Origin: Mesoflavibacter sp037029465
Lineage (GTDB): Bacteria > Bacteroidota > Bacteroidia > Flavobacteriales > Flavobacteriaceae
Assembly (NCBI RefSeq): GCF_037029465.1
Contig: NZ_JAYMEM010000009.1
Span: 186,001-250,000 of the forward strand
DNA length: 64,000 nucleotides
Direction: 5' to 3'
Shown: piece by piece, positions 51,429-60,666 of the stretch
Layout of the letters: each line of letters starts with the position of its first letter
How positions within the stretch are numbered: position 1 is the stretch's first letter
Notes under the pieces: model-generated
Database searches by the model: none
Seen by the model: the letters and a program-made list of their open reading frames with translations, nothing else
Told to the model about the DNA's origin: nothing
Position numbers and translations under genes: made by a program

Positions 51429-51444
51429 TAAATACAATCATAAA

Positions 51445-51861
51445 ATGAAAGAAATAGAACAAAGACTTACTGATAATGGTGTTCGCCCCACGGCGATGCG
51501 GTTATTGATTTATAAATATTTGGCAGAAAAAGAAGTGGCTACCTCGCTGACCGATATCGAGACTGCTTTCACGAAAGCAGACCGAACTACCCTTTTCAGG
51601 ACCCTTAAAACTTTTGAACAAAAGGGTGTGGTACATCAAATAGACGATGGGACAGGAATTGCCAAATACGCACTTTGCGAAAAAGGTTGCAATTGTGAAC
51701 TTGAACAGGATTTGCACCTGCATTTCCATTGTAATAGCTGCGATGAGACCATTTGCCTGACCGAACATAAGATTCCACATATCAACCTGCCGGAAGGCTT
51801 TGTGGCAGAGGATGCCAATTTGGTTTTGAAGGGTATTTGTGACAAGTGCAGCGGACAATAA
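51445..51861 (+). CDS. Fur-family metal-responsive repressor (Zur-like)
   Basis: A 138-residue Fur/Zur-family regulator: winged helix at DRTTLFRTLKTFEQKGVVH, the metal-sensing region LHLHFHCNSCDETICL and a final CDKC, giving two structural CxxC pairs (HCNSC and CDKC). It follows czcB by 16 bases and precedes the P1B-2 ATPase. The two matching TGCA-N5-GTTGCA boxes at 45388 and 51863 are good candidates for its binding sites. Zinc is the likely signal from the context; specificity is inferred. Confidence 0.88.
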   Translation: MKEIEQRLTDNGVRPTAMRLLIYKYLAEKEVATSLTDIETAFTKADRTTLFRTLKTFEQKGVVHQIDDGTGIAKYALCEKGCNCELEQDLHLHFHCNSCDETICLTEHKIPHINLPEGFVAEDANLVLKGICDKCSGQ

Positions 51862-51862
51862 A

Positions 51863-51877
51863 TGCACTTCCGTTGCA
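51863..51877 (+). promoter_or_regulatory. Zur-like box before the P1B-2 ATPase gene
   Basis: TGCACTTCCGTTGCA (51863-51877) matches TGCAACACAGTTGCA at 45388-45402 at both ends (TGCA and GTTGCA) and in the central base. It begins two bases after the Fur-family stop codon and lies about 36 bases upstream of the ATPase start. A degenerate -7 element (CAACTTTG at 51891-51898) follows. The position suits a repressor site for the ATPase gene. Confidence 0.55.
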
Positions 51878-51912
51878 TCCTCTATTATCGCAACTTTGAA
51901 TTTTAAAATCTT

Positions 51913-53898
51913 ATGAAAAAAAAGAAAGTAAATTTAAAAGACTTAAAGCATAATTCGGAAGAAGAGCATAGTCACGATGATGGTCATAATCACGACCACG
52001 GTGATAGTAGTTCATTTAACACCTACCTGCCCGCTATTTTCAGTTTTGTATTGCTGATTACAGGCATTGCCATAGATTATTTTGATGCGTTCCCATTCTT
52101 CAAGGATTGGGTTCGGATTGTTTGGTACACTGTAGCTTACATTCCCGTTGGTTTTCCTGTTATCAAAGAGGGCTGGAACAGTATTAGGAAGGGTGATTTC
52201 TTTACGGAATTTTTCTTGATGTCCATTGCGACTCTGGGGGCATTTGCCATAGGTGAATATCCCGAAGGTGTGGCCGTAATGCTATTTTATGCGGTGGGCG
52301 AACTGTTCCAAAATGCTGCTGTTAATCGGGCGAAGGGGAATATAAAGGCACTCTTGGATGCACGACCCGATGAAGCATTGGTTTATAGAAATGGGGATTT
52401 TGTTTCAGTCAATCCGGAAACGGTCGAGATTGGTGAAACAATTCAGGTTCGCGTAGGCGAAAAAATCCCCTTGGACGGCATTTTACTTTCAGAAAAAGCA
52501 TCATTGAACACAGCTGCCATTACTGGTGAAAGCAAGCCTGACACCGTCGCAAAAGATGATAAAGTGTATGCCGGAAGTATCAATCTTGACGGCGTAATCG
52601 AAGTAAAAACGACCAAAGAATTTAAGGACAGTTCCATCGCGCGAATCTTGGATATGGTTCAGAACGCTACCGCCCGAAAATCGAAGACGGAACTGTTCAT
52701 TAGAAAATTCGCCAGAATTTATACACCCATCGTGGTTTTCCTTGCCATCGGACTGACGTTTTTGCCGTATTTCTTCGTGGACGATTATGTGTTTAGGGAT
52801 TGGCTCTACCGCGCTCTGATTTTCTTGGTAATTTCCTGTCCCTGTGCCTTGGTCATATCCATTCCCTTGGGCTATTTCGGTGGTCTCGGTGCAGCATCCC
52901 GTAATGGAATTTTATTTAAGGGTGCATCCTTTCTCGATGCGATGACCAAGGTGAACACCGTGGTAATGGACAAAACGGGTACCGTGACCAAAGGGGTTTT
53001 CAAGATTAAGAAAGTGGTAACCAAAAATAGTTTTGCGCCTGCCCTGAGCGCAGTCGAAGGGGAAGCGGAATTTATGCAGTACTTGATGGCTATGGAAGAG
53101 CAATCCACCCATCCCATTGCAAAGGCAGTTCTGGAATATAAGGCCGATGGTGCAGAGTTGGAAGCGACCGAAGTTTCCGAAGTTGCTGGAAAAGGATTGA
53201 AAGGTACGGTCAACGGAAAGCAGGTATTGGTGGGCAATAAAGCTTTGATGGTTTCCAACGGAATCGAAGTTCCCTCTGAGACCGATACCATAGTCGAATC
53301 CATAGTAATGGTAGCCATCGACGGAAAGTTTGCCGAATATGTGACGATTGCCGATGAACTGAAGGAAGATGCCCACCAAGCCATAAAGCAAATTCGTGAA
53401 GCTGGCATTTCCAAAATCATAATGCTCTCGGGCGACAAGGATTCCATTACCCAACAGGTGTCTGAAGAGCTGAATATAGATTGGGCGAAAGGCGGTCTGC
53501 TACCAGAAGATAAACTGAACGAAGTCGAGAAACTCAAAAAACAACCTGATACGACTATAGCCTTTATGGGCGACGGTATCAATGATGCGCCCGTACTTGC
53601 TGCAAGCGATGTAGGTATCGCAATGGGTGGTTTGGGTAGTGATGTGGCCATCGAAACGGCAGATGTTATCATCCAGACTGACCAACCGAGCAAGATAGCG
53701 AGAGCGGTCAAAATCGGTCGTTCCACCCGTAGGATTGTCTGGCAAAACATCGGTCTGGCATTTGGGGTAAAGGTAGTTGTTCTTATCCTCGGCGCTGGTG
53801 GTTTGGCTACGATGTGGGAAGCCGTATTTGCCGATGTTGGGGTGGCGTTATTAGCTATTTTAAATGCGGTCAGATTGCAAAGAATGACTTGGAGTTAA
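51913..53898 (+). CDS. P1B-2 type Zn/Cd/Pb-exporting ATPase
   Basis: A 661-residue P-type ATPase that exports divalent soft metals. The N-terminus is His/Asp-rich (HSHDDGHNHDHGD) with no CxxC. The transmembrane motif is CPCALVISIP, DKTGTVTKG is the phosphorylation site, and near the end FADVGVALLAILNA matches the P1B-2 signature. A repeat within the nucleotide-binding domain encodes PALSAVEG (53034-53061) in frame. Codon use is more GC-rich than in most of the window. It is preceded by a Zur-like box and a Fur-family gene. Confidence 0.93.
   Translation: MKKKKVNLKDLKHNSEEEHSHDDGHNHDHGDSSSFNTYLPAIFSFVLLITGIAIDYFDAFPFFKDWVRIVWYTVAYIPVGFPVIKEGWNSIRKGDFFTEFFLMSIATLGAFAIGEYPEGVAVMLFYAVGELFQNAAVNRAKGNIKALLDARPDEALVYRNGDFVSVNPETVEIGETIQVRVGEKIPLDGILLSEKASLNTAAITGESKPDTVAKDDKVYAGSINLDGVIEVKTTKEFKDSSIARILDMVQNATARKSKTELFIRKFARIYTPIVVFLAIGLTFLPYFFVDDYVFRDWLYRALIFLVISCPCALVISIPLGYFGGLGAASRNGILFKGASFLDAMTKVNTVVMDKTGTVTKGVFKIKKVVTKNSFAPALSAVEGEAEFMQYLMAMEEQSTHPIAKAVLEYKADGAELEATEVSEVAGKGLKGTVNGKQVLVGNKALMVSNGIEVPSETDTIVESIVMVAIDGKFAEYVTIADELKEDAHQAIKQIREAGISKIIMLSGDKDSITQQVSEELNIDWAKGGLLPEDKLNEVEKLKKQPDTTIAFMGDGINDAPVLAASDVGIAMGGLGSDVAIETADVIIQTDQPSKIARAVKIGRSTRRIVWQNIGLAFGVKVVVLILGAGGLATMWEAVFADVGVALLAILNAVRLQRMTWS
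53034..53061 (+). repeat. Interspersed repeat inserted in the P1B-2 ATPase gene (ALSAVEG)
   Basis: These 28 bases differ at three positions from 45812-45839 and encode PALSAVEG in frame, between the phosphorylation site and the nucleotide-binding HP motif. The insertion is in a loop and the reading frame continues. From memory, LSAVEG occurs in unrelated Bacteroidota proteins for the same reason. The copy is likely a recent insertion relative to the age of the gene. Confidence 0.7.
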
Positions 53899-53937
53899 CA
53901 TACAAAAAAAGCGCATAGAGAAAATGTTTTAAAAGCA

Positions 53938-53987
53938 TAGTTGGTATATTTAATAATTCAATTTAAAAAGGTATTAGAAACCAACTA
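53938..53987. repeat. 8-bp inverted repeat before copA
   Basis: TAGTTGGT at 53938-53945 and ACCAACTA at 53980-53987 pair perfectly around a 34-base loop. They lie in the 194-base gap between the Zn/Cd ATPase and CopA genes. They could form a terminator-like or regulatory structure; there is no U tract after it. Confidence 0.35.
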
Positions 53988-54092
53988 ATAAAAGAAAATG
54001 AATGAGCAAATTTTACAACTCTTTAAGCGAATAACGTAACAGCTTTCCCGTGTTCTATTCCGAAATTTGTTAAATACAAAACGGATTAGTAA

Positions 54093-56351
54093 ATGGAGGC
54101 AACCAATATATTCGACACCAAACCCAAAGAACAAAAAACAGGCATAAAAAAATCCTTTCCAGTTACGGGTATGACCTGTGCCGCCTGTGCCAGCAGTGTT
54201 GAGTCGATTCTTTCCCATACCGATGGCGTAAACAAGGCCATCGTAAATTTTGCCAGCAATTCGGTTTTAGTCGATTACGATGAAACCATTTCTGAAGAAA
54301 AACTTCAGAACGCACTGCGTGAAGTGGGCTATGATATCATTATCGATGCAGAAGACCCAGTGGAAGCACAACAAGAGCTTCAGCAAAAGCATTACCAAGA
54401 CATTAAAAACCGTACCATTTGGTCAGCTATTCTGACGCTACCCATCTTCGTACTTGGAATGTTCTTTATGCAATGGGAACCTGGTAAGTGGATTTCTTTG
54501 GTATTGGCTATTCCTATTCTTTTTTGGTTTGGGCGTAGTTTTTTTATCAATGCTTTCAAACAGGCCAAACGTGGCAAGGCGAATATGGATACCTTGGTGG
54601 CTTTAAGTACGGGCATTGCATTTTTGTTTAGTGTGTTCAACACCATATTTCCGGAATTTTGGTTAAATCGTGCTATTGAGCCACACGTTTATTACGAAGC
54701 GGCGACAGTGATTATCACCTTTATTTCTTTGGGGAAATTACTGGAAGAAAAGGCCAAATCGAATACTTCTTCGGCCATTAAAAAATTAATGGGATTACAA
54801 CCTAAAACGCTTAAAGTTATTGATAATGGGGAAGAAAAAGAAATTCCTATTTCTGCTGTACAAGTAGGTCAAACTATTTTAGTCCGTCCTGGAGAAAAGA
54901 TTCCCGTAGATGGGGAAGTTACTAAAGGAAGCTCGTATGTAGACGAAAGTATGATTACGGGTGAACCTGTTCCAGTACAAAAGTCCAGAGAAGAGAAGGT
55001 ATTTGCTGGTACTGTCAATCAAAAAGGTAGTTTTCAATTTACTGCAGAAAAAGTTGGAGGTGAAACCCTGCTTTCCCGAATCATAAAAATGGTACAGGAG
55101 GCACAGGGTAGCAAAGCACCCGTACAAAAACTGGTCGATAAAATTGCTGGAATATTTGTTCCCATCGTATTGGGGATATCCATTGTTACCTTCATCGTCT
55201 GGATGTCTATGGGAGGTGATAATGCGTTTTCTCAAGCTTTATTGACTTCGGTCGCTGTATTGGTCATTGCCTGTCCTTGCGCCTTAGGGTTGGCTACACC
55301 TACTGCTATTATGGTGGGAATTGGAAAAGGTGCCGAAAATAATGTCCTTATAAAAGATGCCGAGAGTTTAGAACTCGGTCATAAAGTTAATGCTATCATC
55401 CTTGATAAAACTGGCACTATTACCGAGGGAAAACCATTGGTGACCGATATACATTGGAAGCGTACACTTGAAAATAAAAATAAATTTAAACAGTTGCTTT
55501 TAGCAATAGAAGCCCAATCTGAACACCCCTTGGCGGAAGCAGTTGTTAATCATTTTAAAGAAGAAAATATTGAAAAAGTTGAAATTGCTTCTTTTGAAAG
55601 TATTACGGGTAAAGGTGTGCAGGCTAAAAAAGAGAATGGCTCACAATACTATGTTGGAAACCATAAACTAATGCTTGAGAAGAATATACAAATTGATGCT
55701 TCCTTGATGCAAACAGCAGAAAGTCTTGAAGAGCAAGCAAAAACCGTCATATTCTTTGGTAATGAAATAGATGTATTGGCGATACTTGCTATTGCAGACA
55801 AAATAAAGGAAACTTCAAAAATAGCCATTGCAACACTTCAGGAAAGGGACATTGATGTCTATATGCTCACCGGTGATAATAATAAGACAGCATCAGCCGT
55901 AGCCCAACAAGTGGGAATAGCAAATTTCCAAGGGGAAGTAATGCCTTCGGATAAAGCAAACTTTGTGAAAAAATTGCAGTCTGATGGTAAAATAGTAGCT
56001 ATGGTAGGCGATGGCATCAATGATTCCCACGCCTTGGCGCAAGCCGATGTAAGTATCGCGATGGGCAAGGGGTCCGATATTGCGATGGATGTTGCAAAAA
56101 TGACATTGATAACCTCAGATTTACAATCCATTCCGAAAGCATTGGCACTATCAAAAAAAACGGTACTGGGCATCCGTCAAAACCTGTTTTGGGCATTCAT
56201 TTATAATATTATTGGTATTCCGATAGCGGCAGGCGTGCTATACCCTATAAATGGCTTTTTATTAGACCCAATGATTGCAGGTGCAGCAATGGCATTTAGT
56301 AGTGTCTCTGTAGTTGCAAATAGCTTAAGGTTAAAAAGGGTAAAACTTTAA
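54093..56351 (+). CDS. copA: CopA-type (P1B-1) Cu(I)-exporting ATPase
   Basis: A 752-residue P-type ATPase that pumps Cu(I) out of the cytoplasm. One N-terminal HMA domain is present (GMTCAACASS near residue 30), then CPCALGLATP, the phosphorylation site DKTGTITEG, the SEHPLAEA motif, and the P1B-1 signatures FIYNIIGIPIAAG and MAFSSVSVVANS. GDGINDSHAL has His in place of the usual Pro, as in many Bacteroidota. It is followed by a CopZ-like chaperone gene and is the cytoplasmic partner of the Cus system. Confidence 0.96.
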   Translation: MEATNIFDTKPKEQKTGIKKSFPVTGMTCAACASSVESILSHTDGVNKAIVNFASNSVLVDYDETISEEKLQNALREVGYDIIIDAEDPVEAQQELQQKHYQDIKNRTIWSAILTLPIFVLGMFFMQWEPGKWISLVLAIPILFWFGRSFFINAFKQAKRGKANMDTLVALSTGIAFLFSVFNTIFPEFWLNRAIEPHVYYEAATVIITFISLGKLLEEKAKSNTSSAIKKLMGLQPKTLKVIDNGEEKEIPISAVQVGQTILVRPGEKIPVDGEVTKGSSYVDESMITGEPVPVQKSREEKVFAGTVNQKGSFQFTAEKVGGETLLSRIIKMVQEAQGSKAPVQKLVDKIAGIFVPIVLGISIVTFIVWMSMGGDNAFSQALLTSVAVLVIACPCALGLATPTAIMVGIGKGAENNVLIKDAESLELGHKVNAIILDKTGTITEGKPLVTDIHWKRTLENKNKFKQLLLAIEAQSEHPLAEAVVNHFKEENIEKVEIASFESITGKGVQAKKENGSQYYVGNHKLMLEKNIQIDASLMQTAESLEEQAKTVIFFGNEIDVLAILAIADKIKETSKIAIATLQERDIDVYMLTGDNNKTASAVAQQVGIANFQGEVMPSDKANFVKKLQSDGKIVAMVGDGINDSHALAQADVSIAMGKGSDIAMDVAKMTLITSDLQSIPKALALSKKTVLGIRQNLFWAFIYNIIGIPIAAGVLYPINGFLLDPMIAGAAMAFSSVSVVANSLRLKRVKL

Positions 56352-56374
56352 TATTAATTATAAATTAAAACAAA

Positions 56375-56587
56375 ATGAAAACTTTAAAATTTAAAACAAA
56401 CATCAATTGCGGCGGTTGTGTATCAAAGGTAACACCATTCTTAAATAATCAGGAAGGTGTTGAAAGCTGGGAAGTGGATACTGTAAACCCAGATAAAATT
56501 CTAACAATAAAAAGCAATGGTGCTTCAGAAGAAGATGTAAAAGCCACATTGCAAAAAGTGGGCTTCAAGGCAGAAGCTGTAGATTAA
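56375..56587 (+). CDS. copZ: CopZ-like copper chaperone
   Basis: A 70-residue HMA-domain protein with NINCGGC (C12, C15) and the full ferredoxin-like pattern. It starts 23 bases after copA and would deliver Cu(I) to it. It differs from the minus-strand HMA protein at 25.6 kb in sequence outside the motif, so they may serve different partners. Length and fold are typical. Confidence 0.88.
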   Translation: MKTLKFKTNINCGGCVSKVTPFLNNQEGVESWEVDTVNPDKILTIKSNGASEEDVKATLQKVGFKAEAVD

Positions 56588-56603
56588 TACTCTTTAGTTT
56601 AAT

Positions 56604-57374
56604 ATGGATTACATTTTAATTTCGGTTGTAATTCTTCTATTTGCGATTCATTTTTATAGAAAAGCGCAACGTCATAGCATTAAACCATTTCCAGAACGCT
56701 GGCACGGGCTATTATTAGAGAATGTACATTATTATAGCAACCTTTCACAAGAGAAGCAAAAGGTTTTTCAACAGCGAATGATGCAATTTCTTAGTGAAGT
56801 CTATATTGATGGTGTGAAATTAGAATTGGAAGAGCTCGATAAAATTTTAATCGCTGCGAGTGCAGTGATTCCTGTGTTTGGCTTTAAAGAATGGCACTAC
56901 ACCAATTTAAGCGGAATTCTCTTATATCCAGACAATTTTAATGAGGATATGCAATTTGGAAGTAGGGATAAATCACGTAATATTGGTGGAATTGTTGGCA
57001 ACGGTCGATTTGAAAAGCAAATGATTTTGTCTAAAAAGGCATTATATCACGGTTTTAAAAATAAGAGTGATAAAAACAATACTGGTATCCACGAATTTAT
57101 ACACCTAATAGATAAACTTGATGACAGAACAGATGGTGTGCCAGAACGATTATTGCAGCACCAATATGCCATACCGTGGTTAAATCTAATCCATAAGGAA
57201 ATCGAAGCAATTAACGACAACCATTCAGACATTCGTAAATATGGTGGTACTAACCAAGCAGAATTCTTTGCGGTTGCATCAGAATATTTTTTTGAGCGAC
57301 CAGATTTACTCAAAAGAAAACATCCTGAACTTTATGGTATGTTGGTTAATTGTTTTAAACAGAAGATAGAATAG
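56604..57374 (+). CDS. MtfA-like zinc-dependent peptidase (M90 family)
   Basis: A 256-residue protein with an N-terminal membrane helix (YILISVVILLFAIHFYRK) and an M90/MtfA-type domain, with HEFIH (around residue 167) as the zinc site and AEFFAVASEYFFE as the downstream glutamate region. MtfA in E. coli interacts with the regulator Mlc and has aminopeptidase activity. Here it follows CopZ by 16 bases and marks the end of the plus-strand island. A role in stress adaptation is inferred. Confidence 0.85.
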   Translation: MDYILISVVILLFAIHFYRKAQRHSIKPFPERWHGLLLENVHYYSNLSQEKQKVFQQRMMQFLSEVYIDGVKLELEELDKILIAASAVIPVFGFKEWHYTNLSGILLYPDNFNEDMQFGSRDKSRNIGGIVGNGRFEKQMILSKKALYHGFKNKSDKNNTGIHEFIHLIDKLDDRTDGVPERLLQHQYAIPWLNLIHKEIEAINDNHSDIRKYGGTNQAEFFAVASEYFFERPDLLKRKHPELYGMLVNCFKQKIE

Positions 57375-57793
57375 TTTGTAATAACCGTAGAATAGATTTT
57401 TACAAGTAATTTATATATCGAAATATATTATTTAAATAGAGACGCCTAGAGAAAAACTTAAAAAATAATTAAATTAGTATAAATGCATAATTCTATTAAG
57501 TTTTCAATTATTTGAAATCTAGATAAATACAAAGAATTAAGTTCAAACTAAATTTTAGAAGATTAATATTACAAGAAACCAGCATCACCGTTTAACGTCA
57601 GTCAAAAGTTTATCCATTAAATATAAAAACTAAAATGGCCTAAAGAATGAACTAAATTATAAAGCTTGCGATTGTTTCATCACATATTTAATAAAGTTCA
57701 TTTACATGAAGAATATTTCAATTTACTCTTCCATAAGTCTTATAAATATTTTTAAATTTTGGTTCGATAATAGGTCAATCTTGTGTACAGTAG
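57375..57793. other. AT-rich gap, likely island boundary
   Basis: About 420 bases without a convincing gene. The DNA is very AT-rich and the composition changes here from the metal island to ordinary genes. I searched by eye for tRNA-like ends, integrase relics or a repeat of the left end and saw none. A short plus-strand frame at 57706-57948 overlaps the LacI gene and has no supporting features. Confidence 0.5.
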
Positions 57794-57826
57794 AACCTTC
57801 AACCTTTTTTGGTTGGAGGTTTTTTT
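57794..57826 (+). terminator. Intrinsic terminator at the LacI/island junction
   Basis: AACCTTCAACC and GGTTGGAGGTT form an 11-bp stem with one G-U pair and a TTTTTT loop, followed directly by a run of T to 57826. It terminates plus-strand transcription coming from the island. The last bases overlap the LacI stop codon (57825-57827), so it also separates the two convergent units. Confidence 0.75.
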
Positions 57827-58829
57827 ATGATGATAATCTTTTACAAAGTATTGAAGGTAATACTACTTTTTCAAAAGGTTTAGTAGGGTTTTTTAAACGA
57901 TTAATAAGTAGCCTTACAATTGTTTTGCCTATTTCTATTCCGTTTTGATCAATAGTAGTAAGCTCTGGAGTTAAATGCGGAGCAATATTTTGGTTGGCAT
58001 AGCCAATAACTGCAACTTCTTCAGGGATTTTATAATTTTTCTCTTTTACGGCTTTTAAAGCAGAAAGTGTTCCGTCTTCATCTAAACCAATAAAAGCATC
58101 TGGTTTGTTATTGATTAAGTATTTAGAAACTTCATTTTTTATAGATTCTTGGCTACCAGTTACAATATCTGCTTCGTTAACTGTTATTCCAAATTCTTCT
58201 AACGCTTTTTTATAACCGTTGGTTCTTGATTTTCCTACGGTAATATTATTTATTGTTGAAGAAATAGCGATATGTTTTTTACCAGATTCTAAAAGATATT
58301 TTGTGGCTTTGTAAACCGCTTCTCGATTGTCTTCTAAAACTTTATCACATTCAATAGTTTTAATAACACGGTCAAACATTACAATAGGTTTATTATTGTC
58401 TATTGCAGAGGTTAGATGATTAAAATCTTCTTCTATTTGAGTTTCTTCTGAAGTTGAAATTATAAAACCATCTACAATTCCATTAGAAAGGTTGTTGACA
58501 CTTTTAGATTCTTTTTTAAAAGATTCGTTAGTGATACTAATGATAATGTTGTAATCTGTTTTTTCAATTTCGGTTTCTATACCTAAAAGAACTTCTGTGA
58601 AAAAGTTGTTTTGAACTGTTGGTAATACAACAGCTATTGTTTTTGTGGTTCCAGATTTTAAATTTCTGGCTAAAACATTGGGTTGATATTTATGAAGTGC
58701 AGCAAGCTCTTTTACTTTAGTTTTTGTGTCGTGACTAATTTCTGGACTATCATTTAGTGCTTTAGATATTGTTGATATCGAAACACCTAAAATTTTTGAT
58801 AATTCTTTTAATGTGATGCTTTTCTTCAT
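57825..58829 (-). CDS. LacI-family transcriptional regulator
   Basis: A 334-residue LacI-type repressor with an N-terminal helix-turn-helix (ITLKELSKILGVSISTISKALND) and hinge (YQPNVLARNLKSGTTK) followed by a periplasmic-binding-protein-like sensor domain. The start at MKKSITLKE is chosen since the earlier Met adds six residues with no homology. It is the first ordinary gene to the right of the island. The adjacent SMP-30 gene is upstream on the same strand and could be its target or simply its neighbour. Confidence 0.92.
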   Translation of the reverse strand: MKKSITLKELSKILGVSISTISKALNDSPEISHDTKTKVKELAALHKYQPNVLARNLKSGTTKTIAVVLPTVQNNFFTEVLLGIETEIEKTDYNIIISITNESFKKESKSVNNLSNGIVDGFIISTSEETQIEEDFNHLTSAIDNNKPIVMFDRVIKTIECDKVLEDNREAVYKATKYLLESGKKHIAISSTINNITVGKSRTNGYKKALEEFGITVNEADIVTGSQESIKNEVSKYLINNKPDAFIGLDEDGTLSALKAVKEKNYKIPEEVAVIGYANQNIAPHLTPELTTIDQNGIEIGKTIVRLLINRLKNPTKPFEKVVLPSILCKRLSS

Positions 58830-58903
58830 TGTTTCTGAATTTCCCAAGAAATAAAATTACAAATTCCTGCTTTAAAACCAAGAATAAAAATAGTTTTTTA
58901 AAC

Positions 58904-59905
58904 TTATCTAATGGCTTCTCCAAAAAAGAAAGCAGTTACACCTTTTACGCCTGGCTTACACTTAAATATAGATCCTGCTAAAGGATATTTTTTTCGTTCT
59001 TCTTCGGTCATATCGTTGGTAGAGGTAGTAATATATAATATGTCTAGATTTTCTCCTCCAAAAGCACAAGCAGTAACGTTATGCGCAGGCACTTCAATTT
59101 TTGAAATTAACTCACCTGTTTTTGGATCAAACTGCGCCACAGCATTACCATTCCATAAACCAACCCAAAGCGTGTCGTTTTCGTCAATAGTCATTCCGTC
59201 AGGATAACCTAAAGATTCAGGAATGTTTACAGCTATTTTTTCATTAGAAATAGTACTCGTTTCAATGTCGTAATCATAACTTTTAATACTTTTTGAAGGT
59301 GTGTCAATGTAATACATTTTTTTGGTGTCTTTAGACCAAACTATTCCGTTAGATATTGTAACGCTATCTACCATTTTTGTTGTTACTCCGTTAGGTTCTA
59401 CTTTGTAAAGGTTGGCATTTGGAAGCGACTCTTTTAAATGCATAGATCCAACCCAAAGATTGCCTTTAGGGTCGCATTTTCCGTCATTAAAACGGTTTTC
59501 TGTTATATCAGATTCAACGTTTGATATCTGTTTTAAGTCGCCGTTTTCTAAATTAATTTTATAAATGCCATCTTCTAAAGCTACAACTGCTTGTTGTTTT
59601 GTGTAAGGTACTACTGTACCAACTCTAGATGGTGTTTTGATTACCTTATTTGTTTTGGTTTTTGGGTTGTAAATATTTAAAGTTTTTCCTTCAATGTCTA
59701 CCCAATAAAATTCTTGTGTTTTATAGTTCCACAGCGCGCCTTCACCTAATTTAGAGTTAATTTTATATTCTAAAGTGGCTGTTTTTTGACTATTAGTTTC
59801 ATCTTCAATAATATTATTTTTACTTTGTTTTTGTTTACAACTAGTTGTGGTTAAGATGAAAATTAAAGTAAGGTGAAAAAGATATTTTATGCTGATTTTT
59901 TGCAT
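58904..59905 (-). CDS. SMP-30/gluconolactonase-type lipoprotein
   Basis: A 333-residue six-bladed beta-propeller of the SMP-30/gluconolactonase family, which hydrolyses sugar lactones. A lipobox (TTTSC) after a signal helix anchors it outside the inner membrane. Metal-binding residues are visible in LGEGALWN (Glu), ENRFNDGKCDPKG (Asn) and LGYPDGMTIDENDTLW (Asp). The gene is 75 bases upstream of the LacI-family gene on the same strand. A sugar-lactone pathway is plausible but no other enzyme is present. Confidence 0.88.
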   Translation of the reverse strand: MQKISIKYLFHLTLIFILTTTSCKQKQSKNNIIEDETNSQKTATLEYKINSKLGEGALWNYKTQEFYWVDIEGKTLNIYNPKTKTNKVIKTPSRVGTVVPYTKQQAVVALEDGIYKINLENGDLKQISNVESDITENRFNDGKCDPKGNLWVGSMHLKESLPNANLYKVEPNGVTTKMVDSVTISNGIVWSKDTKKMYYIDTPSKSIKSYDYDIETSTISNEKIAVNIPESLGYPDGMTIDENDTLWVGLWNGNAVAQFDPKTGELISKIEVPAHNVTACAFGGENLDILYITTSTNDMTEEERKKYPLAGSIFKCKPGVKGVTAFFFGEAIR

Positions 59906-60045
59906 CGAAATTCAATTTATTTAAGTGAAATTATTGACGAAGATACAACCAAAAATAAGTTTTATAATTTGTTGTAAGGAAATATTGAATTTGCTTTACC
60001 ATTTTTCATCTTTTTGTATATTTACCCAACCCTAAAAATTTACCT

Positions 60046-60633
60046 ATGTTTAACGACTTTTGGCAAACTGTACAATACGGAATGAATCATGTGCTAGACA
60101 TAAATGCATATGATCATGTTTTATTTTTAATCGTATTAGCTGTCCCTTATTTATTTAGAGATTGGAAACGTGTTTTATTACTAGTAACCATGTTTACAAT
60201 TGGTCACACATTATCTTTAGTGCTTTCTGTGTACGGACATGTAAGTATTCAAGCAAGTTTAATTGAGTTTTTAATTCCGATAACCATTTTAATTATGGCT
60301 GTCTATAATGTATTTACAGCAGGAAAACAGAAAAACAGTCAGAAAATAGGTATTCTATTTGTGTCGACATTGTTTTTTGGTTTAATACACGGTTTTGGTT
60401 TTGGAAGAGAGTTTAGAATGAATTTAGACGCAGGAGATAACAAGTTAATTGCTTTATTAGAGTTTGCTTTAGGTATAGAAATAGCTCAAATAATAATCGT
60501 GTTTATAGTGCTGTTTTTAGGATATATTTTCCAAACAATATTTAGATTTTCCAAAAGAGATTGGATGATGGTTGTATCTTCTATAGTTATTGGTTTAGTA
60601 ATACCAATGTTAATTAATAATTGGATTTTATAA
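60046..60633 (+). CDS. HupE/UreJ-family membrane protein
   Basis: A 195-residue membrane protein with six helices. The pattern VLDINAYDHVLFLIVLAVPYL and IGHTLSLVLS fits HupE/UreJ, a family linked to nickel uptake for hydrogenase or urease but present widely without either. Neither urease nor hydrogenase is seen in this window. In Flavobacteriaceae it is often found next to dCMP deaminase and S41 protease as here, so it is probably a core gene. Divergent from the SMP-30 gene; a weak TATATTTA -7 box is at 60017-60024. Confidence 0.85.
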   Translation: MFNDFWQTVQYGMNHVLDINAYDHVLFLIVLAVPYLFRDWKRVLLLVTMFTIGHTLSLVLSVYGHVSIQASLIEFLIPITILIMAVYNVFTAGKQKNSQKIGILFVSTLFFGLIHGFGFGREFRMNLDAGDNKLIALLEFALGIEIAQIIIVFIVLFLGYIFQTIFRFSKRDWMMVVSSIVIGLVIPMLINNWIL

Positions 60634-60666
60634 AAAGCAACTATTAAAAACAGCTAAAATTATCTA

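Noticed and set aside
52872..53750. Minus-strand 292-residue frame opposite the P1B-2 ATPase gene
   Set aside because: It is antisense to a well-supported ATPase; the long open frame follows from the GC-rich codon pattern. Its Ser-rich composition is typical of a shadow.
57706..57948. Plus-strand 80-residue frame near the LacI gene
   Set aside because: It overlaps a terminator hairpin and the LacI C-terminus, and its composition is that of a reverse-strand shadow.
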